A stretch of DNA of 64,000 nt, from positions 1 through 64,000 of the forward strand of contig JAIOJF010000029.1 in NCBI GenBank assembly GCA_019911965.1, written 5' to 3'. A model generated the notes under the pieces. That model had not been told where the DNA came from. It made no database searches and saw only the letters and a list, made by a program, of their open reading frames with translations. A program made the position numbers and the translations under genes. Within the stretch, counting starts at the first letter, position 1, and the number at the start of each line of letters is the position of its first letter. Below are positions 1 through 7,528 of this stretch, piece by piece. This stretch comes from Paracoccaceae bacterium (lineage in GTDB: Bacteria > Pseudomonadota > Alphaproteobacteria > Rhodobacterales > Rhodobacteraceae).

Positions 1-478
1 CGATGGCCCAGTGGAAGCGCAGGTTCCTGGCGCAATAGGTGGCGAGGTCGCGGCGGCGGGCGGCCTTGCGCATCGCGGCGGTGGCGGATTCGAGCGTGCG
101 GGAGAGCGCCCGGCGGGGGGCGTCGGGCATGCCCCCGGCGCGCGTGCCCGCATGGCCGTCCAGCACGGCGCGAAGCTCGTAGAGGTCGGCGACTTCCTTG
201 GGCGAGAACTCACGGACGAAGACGCCGAGGTTCTTGCGCGCCACGACGAGGCCCATCGCCTCCAGCTCGCGAAGGGCCTCTCGCACCGGCACGCGCGAGA
301 CTCCGAGGCGTTCGGCGACATCCGGCTCGTTGATTCGGGCGCCCGGGGCGAGGTCGCCCGCGAGGATCAGGCCCAGCACCTCCTCCCGCACCACCTTCGC
401 GAGCGAGACGCCGCGCACCGCCGCCACCGTCGGGGCCGCGGGCTCGGTGGTCCAGGGGAAGGTCGGGATGTCGGGCAT
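1..478 (-). CDS. GntR-family (FadR/FCD-type) transcriptional regulator, partial
   Basis: The gene enters the window from the left edge; 159 N-terminal codons are visible, with an ATG at 478-476. Residues of about 20-85 form a winged helix-turn-helix typical of GntR proteins: a helix beginning LAKVVREEVL, then INEPDVAERLGVSRVPVREA, then a wing containing ARKNLGVFVREF. The following helices (YELRAVLDGHAG) start an FCD-type ligand domain, of which most is missing. It is divergent from mmsA, and a 14-bp palindrome lies 20 bp upstream of its start, so it probably regulates both itself and the valine-degradation operon. The ligand cannot be inferred; an acyl-CoA or branched-chain acid would suit the neighbours. 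Confidence 0.88.
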   Translation of the reverse strand, partial: MPDIPTFPWTTEPAAPTVAAVRGVSLAKVVREEVLGLILAGDLAPGARINEPDVAERLGVSRVPVREALRELEAMGLVVARKNLGVFVREFSPKEVADLYELRAVLDGHAGTRAGGMPDAPRRALSRTLESATAAMRKAARRRDLATYCARNLRFHWAI

Positions 479-497
479 GGCGTGGGCGCGAAGAGTA

Positions 498-511
498 TAT
501 CGTATACGATA
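498..511. promoter_or_regulatory. Candidate GntR/FadR-type operator
   Basis: TATCGTATACGATA is a perfect 14-bp palindrome. Its core TCGTATACGA fits the GT...AC pattern bound by FadR-subfamily GntR regulators. It lies between the divergent regulator and the mmsA operon, close to the regulator's own start, so autoregulation is the natural reading. Confidence 0.6.
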
Positions 512-568
512 CGGCAGGTAAGAGCCGTCCCACCCTGCAACGCGGGCCTGCCCCTCCTCCCCCGGACT

Positions 569-574
569 TATAAT
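569..574 (+). promoter_or_regulatory. Candidate -10 element (TATAAT) for the mmsA operon
   Basis: A perfect TATAAT lies immediately against the left arm of the large inverted repeat. No good -35 hexamer is seen 17 bp upstream, so an activator or a poor -35 would be needed. If it is used, transcription would start inside the left arm and the mRNA would begin with the hairpin. Confidence 0.35.
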
Positions 575-716
575 CGGAACCGGTCTACGGAACCGGTCTA
601 CAGAACCGGTCTACGGAACCGGTCTATTCAGGTATCGCAGCCATGGCGCCCCAGACCGGGGAATAGACCGGTTCCGTAGACCGGTTCTGTAGACCGGTTC
701 CGTAGACCGGTTCCGA
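574..716. repeat. Perfect 56-bp inverted repeat built from 13-bp tandem units
   Basis: The left arm (574-629) holds four copies of a 13-bp unit, GGAACCGGTCTAC, one with a G-to-A change. The right arm (661-716) is its exact reverse complement, including that change. The loop is 31 bp (630-660). Each unit contains the palindrome ACCGGT. The repeat ends 15 bp before the mmsA start codon and leaves the ribosome-binding site GGAG free. It is not a CRISPR array: there are no spacers. Confidence 0.95.
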
Positions 717-731
717 CTAGAGGAGACCCCC

Positions 732-2258
732 ATGGCAGCCAACCTCCAGGCCGTCGCGCAGGCCATTCCCACCGTGAAACTGTTCATCGACGGCCAGTTC
801 GTCGAGTCGAAGACCACCGAGTGGAAGGACGTGGTGAACCCCGCCACGCAGCAGGTGCTCGCGCGCGTGCCCTTCGCCACGGCGGACGAGCTGGAGCGGG
901 CCATCGCCGCGGCGGAGAAGGCGTACAGGCACTGGCGCACCACCCCCGTCGGCGCCCGCAAGCGCGTGATGCTCAAGTTCCAGGAAGTCGTCCGCCGCGA
1001 CATGAAGAAGCTCGCCGCCTGCCTCACCGCCGAGCAGGGCAAGACCCTGGCCGACGCCGAGGGCGACGTGTTCCGCGGGCTTGAAGTCGTGGAACACGCC
1101 TGCTCCGTGGGGTCGCTGCAGATGGGCGAGCACCTCGAGCAGGTCGCCGGCGGCGTGGACGTCTACGCCATCCGCCAGCCCATCGGCGTGTGCGCCGGCA
1201 TCACGCCCTTCAACTTCCCGGCCATGATTCCGCTGTGGATGTTCCCGATGGCGATCGTCTCGGGCAACACCTTCGTGCTCAAGCCCTCCGAGCAGGACCC
1301 GATGACGCCCATGCTGCTCGCCGAGCTGGCGCTGGAGGCGGGCGTGCCCCCGGGCGTGCTCAACATCGTGCACGGCGGCAAGCTCGCCGTGGATACGCTC
1401 TGCACGCACCCCGTGATCCAGGCCGTCTCCTTCGTCGGCTCCACCGCCGTCGGCCACCACGTCTACAACCTCGCCAGCACGCACGGCAAGCGCGCGCAGT
1501 GCATGATGGGCGCCAAGAACCACGCGGTCGTCCTCCCCGACGCCTCCAAGGACCACTCCCTCAACGCGCTCGTGGGCGCGGGCTTCGGCGCCGCCGGCCA
1601 GCGCTGCATGGCGATCAGCGTGGGCGTGCTGGTGGGCGAGGCGCAGCGGTGGATCCCGGACATCGTCGAGAAGGCGAAGAGCCTGAAGGTCAGCGCGGGC
1701 ACCGAGCCCGGCGCGGACCTCGGCCCGCTCATCTCGAAGAACGCGCTCGCCCGCGTGACTTCCCTCATCGAGGCCGGCGTCAAGGAAGGCGCGAAGCTCG
1801 AGCTCGACGGCCGCGGCCTCAGGGTGCCCGGCTACCCGGACGGCAACTTCGTCGGCCCGACGGTCTTCTCCGGCGTGAAGCCCGGCATGCACATCTACAA
1901 GGAGGAGATCTTCGGCCCGGTGCTGTGCCTCGTGGGCGTCGATACCCTGGATGAGGCCATCGCCTTCGTGAACGCGAACCCCTTCGGCAACGGCACGGGC
2001 ATCTTCACGCAGTCCGGCGCCGCCGCGCGCAAGTTCCAGTACGAGGTGGACGCGGGCCAGGTCGGCATCAACGTGCCCATCCCGGTGCCGGTCCCCTACT
2101 TCAGCTTCACCGGCTCGCGCGGCTCCAAGCTGGGCGACCTCGGCCCCTACGGCAAGCAGGCGGTGCAGTTCTACACGCAGGTGAAGACGGTGACGGCGCG
2201 CTGGTTCGACGACGCGGCCACCGCCGGCCGCGTGCACACGACCATCAGCCTCAAGTAG
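732..2258 (+). CDS. mmsA: Methylmalonate-semialdehyde dehydrogenase (CoA-acylating)
   Basis: Converts methylmalonate semialdehyde to propionyl-CoA, the last step of valine breakdown, and also acts on malonate semialdehyde. The 508-aa protein has the full aldehyde dehydrogenase layout: the nucleotide-binding segment [18 protein letters not shown], the motif SFVGSTAVG, the catalytic Cys292 in [10 protein letters not shown], and EEIFGPVL near the C-terminus. The start ATG is preceded by GGAGACCCCC. It is first in an operon with mmsB (5-bp gap), an enoyl-CoA hydratase and a hydroxyisobutyryl-CoA hydrolase, which fits valine catabolism. The long hairpin just upstream would form the mRNA leader if the promoter is at 569. 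Confidence 0.95.
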   Translation: MAANLQAVAQAIPTVKLFIDGQFVESKTTEWKDVVNPATQQVLARVPFATADELERAIAAAEKAYRHWRTTPVGARKRVMLKFQEVVRRDMKKLAACLTAEQGKTLADAEGDVFRGLEVVEHACSVGSLQMGEHLEQVAGGVDVYAIRQPIGVCAGITPFNFPAMIPLWMFPMAIVSGNTFVLKPSEQDPMTPMLLAELALEAGVPPGVLNIVHGGKLAVDTLCTHPVIQAVSFVGSTAVGHHVYNLASTHGKRAQCMMGAKNHAVVLPDASKDHSLNALVGAGFGAAGQRCMAISVGVLVGEAQRWIPDIVEKAKSLKVSAGTEPGADLGPLISKNALARVTSLIEAGVKEGAKLELDGRGLRVPGYPDGNFVGPTVFSGVKPGMHIYKEEIFGPVLCLVGVDTLDEAIAFVNANPFGNGTGIFTQSGAAARKFQYEVDAGQVGINVPIPVPVPYFSFTGSRGSKLGDLGPYGKQAVQFYTQVKTVTARWFDDAATAGRVHTTISLK

Positions 2259-2263
2259 GCGCC

Positions 2264-3154
2264 GTGAAGATCGGCTTCGTCGGCCTGGGCCACATGGGCG
2301 GCCCCATGTGCGCGAACCTGCTCGCGGCCGGCCACGCGGTGCGCGCCTTCGACATCGTGCCGGCGAACGTGGAGCGCGCGGTGGCCAGGGGCGCGGTGAA
2401 GGCGACCTCGGTCGCGGACTGCGTCGCGGGCGTGGAAGCCGTCGTCACGATGCTCCCCTCCTCGCCCCACGTGCGAAGCGTCTATATCGGCGAGGCCGGC
2501 GTCATCGCCCACGCCCGGGCCGGCACGCTCCTCGTCGACAGCTCCACGATCGACCCGCTCACGGCGCGCGAGGTGGCCTTCGACGCGGCCGCCCGGGGCC
2601 TGCCGATGGTGGACGCCCCCGTCTCCGGCGGCACCGCCGGCGCCGAGGCCGCCACCCTCACCTTCATGGTGGGCGGCGCGGAAAGGGACTTCGAGGCCGC
2701 GAAGCCGCTCCTCGCCTGCATGGGCAGGAACCTCGTGCACTGCGGCGCCATCGGCAACGGCCAGGTCGCCAAGATCTGCAACAACCTCATGCTCGCCATC
2801 GGCATGATCGCCACGAGCGAGGGCATGGCCCTTGCCGCGAAGCTGGGCATGGACCCGAAGGTGTTCGCCGGCATCGTGAACACCTCCAGCGGCCGCTGCT
2901 GGAGCTCCGACACCTACAACCCCTACCCCGGCGTCCTCGGGAACGCGCCCGCCTCGCGCGGCTACTCGGGCGGCTTCGGCGCGGACCTCATGCTCAAGGA
3001 CCTCGGGCTCGCCACCGAAGCCGCGCGCACCGCAGGCGTCCCCGTGCTCGCCGCCGCGCTCGCGCAGCAGCTCTACCAGAAGCACTCGGCCGACGGGCAC
3101 GGCGGCAAGGACTTCTCCTCGATCATCCTCCAGTACCTCAAGGCGGCCCCGTGA
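2264..3154 (+). CDS. mmsB: 3-hydroxyisobutyrate dehydrogenase
   Basis: Oxidises 3-hydroxyisobutyrate to methylmalonate semialdehyde with NAD+, feeding MmsA. The 296-aa protein opens with the Rossmann motif GLGHMGGPM, has the substrate-binding DAPVSGGTAGAEA at about residue 120, and the catalytic lysine in GNGQVAKICNN. It starts with GTG 5 bp after the mmsA stop, and its stop overlaps the next gene's start (GTGA), implying translational coupling. Length and motifs are normal for the beta-hydroxyacid dehydrogenase family. Confidence 0.93.
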   Translation: MKIGFVGLGHMGGPMCANLLAAGHAVRAFDIVPANVERAVARGAVKATSVADCVAGVEAVVTMLPSSPHVRSVYIGEAGVIAHARAGTLLVDSSTIDPLTAREVAFDAAARGLPMVDAPVSGGTAGAEAATLTFMVGGAERDFEAAKPLLACMGRNLVHCGAIGNGQVAKICNNLMLAIGMIATSEGMALAAKLGMDPKVFAGIVNTSSGRCWSSDTYNPYPGVLGNAPASRGYSGGFGADLMLKDLGLATEAARTAGVPVLAAALAQQLYQKHSADGHGGKDFSSIILQYLKAAP

Positions 3155-3918
3155 TCTCGCACACCCTCGAAGGCCACACGGCCGTCATCGTCATCGACAA
3201 CCCGCCGGCCAACACCTGGACGCCCGAGAGCCTGCGCGCGCTGGAGGCGCTCGTGCGCGAGCTGGACGCCGACCGCTCCGTCTACGCGGCCGTCATCACC
3301 GGCGCGGGCGGGAAGTTCTTCTCCGCCGGCGCGGACCTCAAGAAGTTCGCCGGCGACAAGGTGCATGCGCGCCACTTCATCGCCTGCTTCGGCCAGGCGT
3401 TCGAGGCGCTCATGAACGCGCGCTTCGTGACGATCGCCGCCATCAACGGCTACGCCATGGGCGGGGGGCTGGAGTGCTGCCTCGCCTGCGACCTGCGCAT
3501 CGCGGAGGCGCACGCGCAGATGGCGCTGCCCGAGCCCGCGGTGGGGTTGCTCCCCGCCGGCTGCGGCACGCAGAACCTGCCCGGGCTCGTGGGCGAAGGC
3601 TGGGCCAAGCGCATGATCCTCACCAATGAGCGCGTGGATGCCGCGACGGCCCTTCGCATCGGGCTGGTCGAGGAGGTGGTCGAGAAGGGCCGCGGCCGCG
3701 AGGCGGCGTCGGCCCTGGCCTCCCGCGTCGCCACCCTCTCGCCGCGCGCCGTCGAATACTGCAAGGGCCTCATCCACAACGCGCGCAACTCGGTGCCGCG
3801 GCGCGCGGGCCTCGCGCTCGAGCGCGAGCGCTTCATGGACCTCTTCGACCACGGCGACCAGCTCGAGGGCGTCAACGCCTTCCTGGAGAAGCGCGCCCCC
3901 GCATGGAAGAACGATTGA
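3151..3918 (+). CDS. Enoyl-CoA hydratase/isomerase family protein
   Basis: A 255-aa crotonase-fold protein starting with GTG that overlaps the mmsB stop by 4 nt. The oxyanion-hole regions are visible as FFSAGADLKKF and AINGYAMGGGLE, and ALPEPAVGLLPAGCGT covers the usual catalytic Glu region. In this operon it most likely hydrates methacrylyl-CoA to 3-hydroxyisobutyryl-CoA, the step before the hydrolase downstream. That specificity is inferred from position, since the crotonase fold alone does not fix the substrate. The reading frame continues 16 nt into the next gene. Confidence 0.88.
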   Translation: MISHTLEGHTAVIVIDNPPANTWTPESLRALEALVRELDADRSVYAAVITGAGGKFFSAGADLKKFAGDKVHARHFIACFGQAFEALMNARFVTIAAINGYAMGGGLECCLACDLRIAEAHAQMALPEPAVGLLPAGCGTQNLPGLVGEGWAKRMILTNERVDAATALRIGLVEEVVEKGRGREAASALASRVATLSPRAVEYCKGLIHNARNSVPRRAGLALERERFMDLFDHGDQLEGVNAFLEKRAPAWKND

Positions 3919-5024
3919 GCCCCGCCGCTGCGTCGGTGGAGGCGCGGTCCGGCGGGGAGATCCTCGCCACGGTGGCCGATGGCGTGGCCACCGTCACGCT
4001 CGACCGCCCGGCCGCGCTCAATGCCCTCACCTTCGGTATGCTGAAGGCGCTCGCGGCCTGGTTGGACGAGTGGGAGAACGACCCGCGCGTGCGCGGGGTG
4101 GTGCTGCGCGGCGCGGGCACGAAGGCCTTCTGCGCCGGCGGCGACATCCGCGAGCTGCGCGAGCTGTTCCTCGGCGGCAGCGGCGCCCACCGCGACTTCT
4201 TCGAGGTCGAGTACGCGCTCGACCACCGCGTGCACACCTACCCGAAGCCGGTCGTCGCGCTCATGGACGGCATCGCCATGGGCGGCGGCATGGGCCTCGC
4301 GCAAGGGGCGGCGCTGCGCCTGGGCGGCCCGCGCACGCGGATCGCGATGCCGGAAACGCGCATCGGCTTCTTCCCGGACGTGGGCGGCACCTGGTTCCTG
4401 CAGCGCGCGCCGGGGTACGTCCCCCTTTACCTCGGCCTCACGGGCGTGGCGATCGGCGGCGCGGATGGCCTCTACGCGGGCCTGCTCGACGCCTGCCTCG
4501 CGCCGGAGGCCACGGCCGCCTTCGAGGCCGGGATTCCCGCCGCCATGGCGGCCGGCGATCCTCGCGCCGCGCTCGCGGCGTTGGCGGCGAGCCTCGCCAC
4601 GCCCCCGGCACCCGGGGAGCTCGAAGCGCTTCGCATCGCCATCGACCGCCACTTCGGGCAGGAGAGCGTCGCGGAGATCCTCGCCTCGCTCGAGTCGGAG
4701 TCGCGCCCGGAATTCCAGCCGTGGGCGGCCAAGACGCTGGCGACCCTCTCCGGGCGCTCGCCCACGCTGCTGCGCGTGACCTTCGAGCAGCTTCGCCGCG
4801 GCCGCGGGCTCGCGCTCGCCGACTGCTTCCGGCTGGAGCTGAACCTCATCCACGGCTGCTTCGACCATGGCGACTTCGTCGAGGGCGTGCGCGCGCTCCT
4901 CGTCGACAAGGACAACGCGCCGCGCTGGCGCCCGCCAACGCTCGCCGAGGTGAGCGACGAGGCCGTCGCCGCCTTCTTCGCCCCGCGCTGGGCGCCGCCC
5001 GAACACCCGCTTCGCCACCTTTGA
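3903..5024 (+). CDS. 3-hydroxyisobutyryl-CoA hydrolase (HIBCH type)
   Basis: Removes CoA from 3-hydroxyisobutyryl-CoA so that MmsB can act on the free acid. The 373-aa length and the motifs FCAGGDIRELREL, MDGIAMGGGMGLAQG and MPETRIGFFPDVGGTWFL are those of the HIBCH branch of the crotonase superfamily, longer than ordinary hydratases because of its C-terminal helical part. The ATG lies 16 nt inside the preceding gene, so the two are probably translationally coupled. With its neighbours it completes methacrylyl-CoA to propionyl-CoA. Confidence 0.9.
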   Translation: MEERLSPAAASVEARSGGEILATVADGVATVTLDRPAALNALTFGMLKALAAWLDEWENDPRVRGVVLRGAGTKAFCAGGDIRELRELFLGGSGAHRDFFEVEYALDHRVHTYPKPVVALMDGIAMGGGMGLAQGAALRLGGPRTRIAMPETRIGFFPDVGGTWFLQRAPGYVPLYLGLTGVAIGGADGLYAGLLDACLAPEATAAFEAGIPAAMAAGDPRAALAALAASLATPPAPGELEALRIAIDRHFGQESVAEILASLESESRPEFQPWAAKTLATLSGRSPTLLRVTFEQLRRGRGLALADCFRLELNLIHGCFDHGDFVEGVRALLVDKDNAPRWRPPTLAEVSDEAVAAFFAPRWAPPEHPLRHL

Positions 5025-5040
5025 CCCCAGGAGGAACCCC

Positions 5041-5940
5041 TTGAAGCTCGTCACCTACTCGCCCGCCTCGGGCGGCACGCCCCGCCCCGGCCTCGTCCTC
5101 GACGACGGCTGCATCGCCGACATCCCCGCCAACGCCGCCGCCACGCCGGGCGTGGACTTCTCCACGATGCTGGGCATCATCCGCGGCGGCGCGGCGGCCC
5201 GGAAGGCGCTGGACGCATTGGCGGCCAGGCCCCCGGCCGCGGCCGTCGCGATGGCCGACGTGAAGCTGCACGCGCCCATCCCGCGGCCGGCGAAGAACGT
5301 CTTCTGCGTGGGCTGGAACTACCTCGAACACTTCGAGGAGGGCGCGAAGAAGCTGCAGGACAACCGCGAGCTGCCGCAGTGGCCGGTGTTCTTCAGCAAG
5401 GCCCCCACGGCCGTCAACGGCCCCTTCGACCCGATCCCCTTCGACCCGGCCATCTCCACCTCGCTCGACTGGGAGGTGGAGCTGGGCGTGGTGATCGGCC
5501 CCGGCGGCAAGGACATCAAGGCCGAGGACGCGATGGCGCACGTGTGGGGCTACACGGTCATCAACGACGTCTCCTGGCGCGACCTGCAGCGCCGCCACGG
5601 CGGCCAGTGGCACAAGGGCAAGAGCCTGGACGGCACCTGCCCCATGGGCCCGGTGCTGGTCACGGCCGACAGCCTGGACCACACGAACCTGCGCGTGACC
5701 TGCCGCGTGAACGGCGTCACCAAGCAGGACTCGAACACGAAGTTCCTCTACTTCAAGCTGCCGCGCCTCATCCACGACCTTTCGATGGGCATGACGCTGG
5801 AGCCGGGCGACGTCATCTCCACCGGCACCCCGGAGGGCGTGGGCTTCGCCCGCAACCCGCCCGAGTTCCTCAAGCCCGGCGACCTGCTGGAAACCGAGAT
5901 CGAGGGCATCGGCACGCTTCGCAACCCCATCGGGGGTTGA
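5041..5940 (+). CDS. Fumarylacetoacetate hydrolase (FAH) family protein
   Basis: A 299-aa member of the FAH superfamily, which hydrolyses C-C bonds of, or hydrates or decarboxylates, 2-keto acids. The metal-binding core is visible: FCVGWNYLEHFEEG, DWEVELGVVIG (paired acidic ligands), DVSWRDLQ, GKSLDGTCPMGP and ISTGTPEGVGF. It begins with TTG after a strong AGGAGG site, 16 bp after the hydrolase gene, so it is probably co-transcribed. The substrate is unknown; fumarylpyruvate or acylpyruvate-type compounds are typical. It is not a known valine-pathway step, so it may serve a side route. Confidence 0.85.
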   Translation: MKLVTYSPASGGTPRPGLVLDDGCIADIPANAAATPGVDFSTMLGIIRGGAAARKALDALAARPPAAAVAMADVKLHAPIPRPAKNVFCVGWNYLEHFEEGAKKLQDNRELPQWPVFFSKAPTAVNGPFDPIPFDPAISTSLDWEVELGVVIGPGGKDIKAEDAMAHVWGYTVINDVSWRDLQRRHGGQWHKGKSLDGTCPMGPVLVTADSLDHTNLRVTCRVNGVTKQDSNTKFLYFKLPRLIHDLSMGMTLEPGDVISTGTPEGVGFARNPPEFLKPGDLLETEIEGIGTLRNPIGG

Positions 5941-5992
5941 CGCCGAACGGGGGGGCACGGCCAAATAGCCCTGTTCCCCCAGGAGCCCCGCC

Positions 5993-6964
5993 ATGCCGAG
6001 CAAGATCCCGCCCGGTTCGTCCGTCATCGGGCGCATGGAAATCTACCGCCGCCTCGTCGCCATCCCGGCGTTGAAGGACAGCTACGCGCGCAAGTTCGCC
6101 GTGGCGGCGTTCGTGAGCGCGCAGACGCCGCTCGCGGTCTTCATCGTCTACCTGCTGGTGGCCCGGGCCGACATCGCGGAGATGTACCCCCTGCTCGCCG
6201 CCCTGGTGCTGGCCTCCGTGGCGGGCTTCCTCGGCACGCTCTGGCTGCTGCGCGAGATCCTGGTGCCCATCGACCTCACGGCCGAGGCGCTGCGGGGCTA
6301 CCTGGAGAGCCGCAAGCTTCCCGACCTGCCCGTCACCTTCGCCGACCAGGCCGGGCGGCTCATGGAGGGCACGCAGTACACCCTCACGCAGCTGAACGAG
6401 ACCATCAACCGGCTGGAGCGCGTTTCCGATTCCGACGACCTCACCGGCATCTACAACCGCCGCGCCGGGGAGAAGCGCCTCACCGAGGAGATCGCCCGGG
6501 CCGAGCGCGACCTGGAGAGCTTCCAGGTGGCCTTCGTCGACCTGAACGGCTTCAAGGCCATCAACGCCCAGCACGGCCACAGCGCGGGGGATGCCTGCAT
6601 CTCGCACGTGGCGGCGCTGCTGCAGCTCAATACGCGCCGCGGCGACTGGGTGGCGCGCTGGGGCGCCGACGAGTTCGTCGTGGGCATGCACCGCAACCGC
6701 GCACTCAAGCAGGTCACCGAGCGCATCGTCGCCGCCATCGGCTCGAGCCCCTGCGAGATCACTCCCGGCGAGGAACTGATGCTGACCGTGTGCGTGGGCG
6801 TTGCCGAGTACCGTTTCGGCGCCGGCAAGGCCGGGCTGCTCGCCGACGCCGACCGCGCCATGTTCGAGGCGAAGCACCTCGCCAAGGACCGCGGCGGGTC
6901 GCAGATCTGCTACTTCCACGAAGTGGCCACCGGGACGGCCAAGCCGCAGCCGGTCGCCGCGTAA
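5993..6964 (+). CDS. Membrane-anchored GGDEF-domain protein (putative diguanylate cyclase)
   Basis: A 323-aa protein with two membrane helices (about 35-57 and 65-88), a short HAMP-like linker and coiled segment, then a GGDEF domain from about residue 145. The substrate-binding DDLTGIYNRRAG and the metal-binding FVDLNGFKAIN are present. The signature reads WGADEF instead of GGDEF. The change is at the second glycine, while the acidic residues are kept, so activity is plausible but not certain. No RxxD inhibitory site is evident just upstream. The signal sensed is unknown, as there is no recognisable sensor domain. Confidence 0.88.
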   Translation: MPSKIPPGSSVIGRMEIYRRLVAIPALKDSYARKFAVAAFVSAQTPLAVFIVYLLVARADIAEMYPLLAALVLASVAGFLGTLWLLREILVPIDLTAEALRGYLESRKLPDLPVTFADQAGRLMEGTQYTLTQLNETINRLERVSDSDDLTGIYNRRAGEKRLTEEIARAERDLESFQVAFVDLNGFKAINAQHGHSAGDACISHVAALLQLNTRRGDWVARWGADEFVVGMHRNRALKQVTERIVAAIGSSPCEITPGEELMLTVCVGVAEYRFGAGKAGLLADADRAMFEAKHLAKDRGGSQICYFHEVATGTAKPQPVAA

Positions 6965-7528
6965 CTACCCGAACACCAGCACCCCCACCCCCAGCGCCGC
7001 GAAGATCGCCGCCGCAATCCGGTGAACGATCCGCACCGGCAGGCGCTTCGCGAGCGCCTCGCCGAAGAAAGCCACCGGCGCGTTGGCGAGGATCATCCCG
7101 ATCGTGGTGCCCATGACGACCGCGGTGAGCGAGTCGAAGCGCGCGGCGAGTGCCACTGTCGCGATCTGCGTCTTGTCGCCGATTTCCACGAGGAAGAAGA
7201 GCACGGTGGTGCTGAGGAACACACCGCCCACCTTGCGGGGCGCCGCCTCGTCCTCGTCCAGCTTGTCCGGGATGAGCATCCAGGCCGCCATCGCGATGAA
7301 GGACACGCCGAGGATCCAGCGCATCGCGTCGGGGCCGATGGTGCGGGTAAACCACGCGCCCACCGCCCCGGCGATGCCGTGGTTCACGAGCGTGGCCACG
7401 AAGATGCCGGCGACGATGGGCCAGGGCTTGCGGTAGCGCGCCGCGAGCACCAGCGTGAGGAGCTGCGTCTTGTCCCCGATCTCGGCGAGCGCGACGATGC
7501 CGATGGAGACGAGCCAGGCTTCGATCAG
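6965..7528 (-). CDS. TMEM165/GDT1 (UPF0016) family cation transporter, probable CTG start
   Basis: The family has two homologous halves, each with an E-x-G-D-(K/R)-(T/S) motif in the membrane, and transports Mn2+/Ca2+. The second motif (FFLVEIGDKTQIAT) is clear. The first (LAEIGDKTQLLT) lies upstream of the nearest GTG start at 7450, so the gene must begin earlier. The only plausible codon is CTG at 7528-7526, giving 187 aa beginning with IEAWLVSIGIVALAEIGDKT, a normal start for the family. That CTG overlaps the stop of the upstream acyl-CoA dehydrogenase (CTGA). Bacterial relatives export manganese. Confidence 0.8.
   Translation of the reverse strand: MIEAWLVSIGIVALAEIGDKTQLLTLVLAARYRKPWPIVAGIFVATLVNHGIAGAVGAWFTRTIGPDAMRWILGVSFIAMAAWMLIPDKLDEDEAAPRKVGGVFLSTTVLFFLVEIGDKTQIATVALAARFDSLTAVVMGTTIGMILANAPVAFFGEALAKRLPVRIVHRIAAAIFAALGVGVLVFG

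Noticed and set aside
574-716. CRISPR array
   Set aside because: Units are contiguous without spacers, and the two halves are inverted.
3450-5054. Long minus-strand reading frame of 534 codons opposite the crotonase-family genes
   Set aside because: Low-complexity Arg/Ala/Gly-rich translation typical of an antisense frame in GC-rich DNA; the plus-strand genes have clear motifs.
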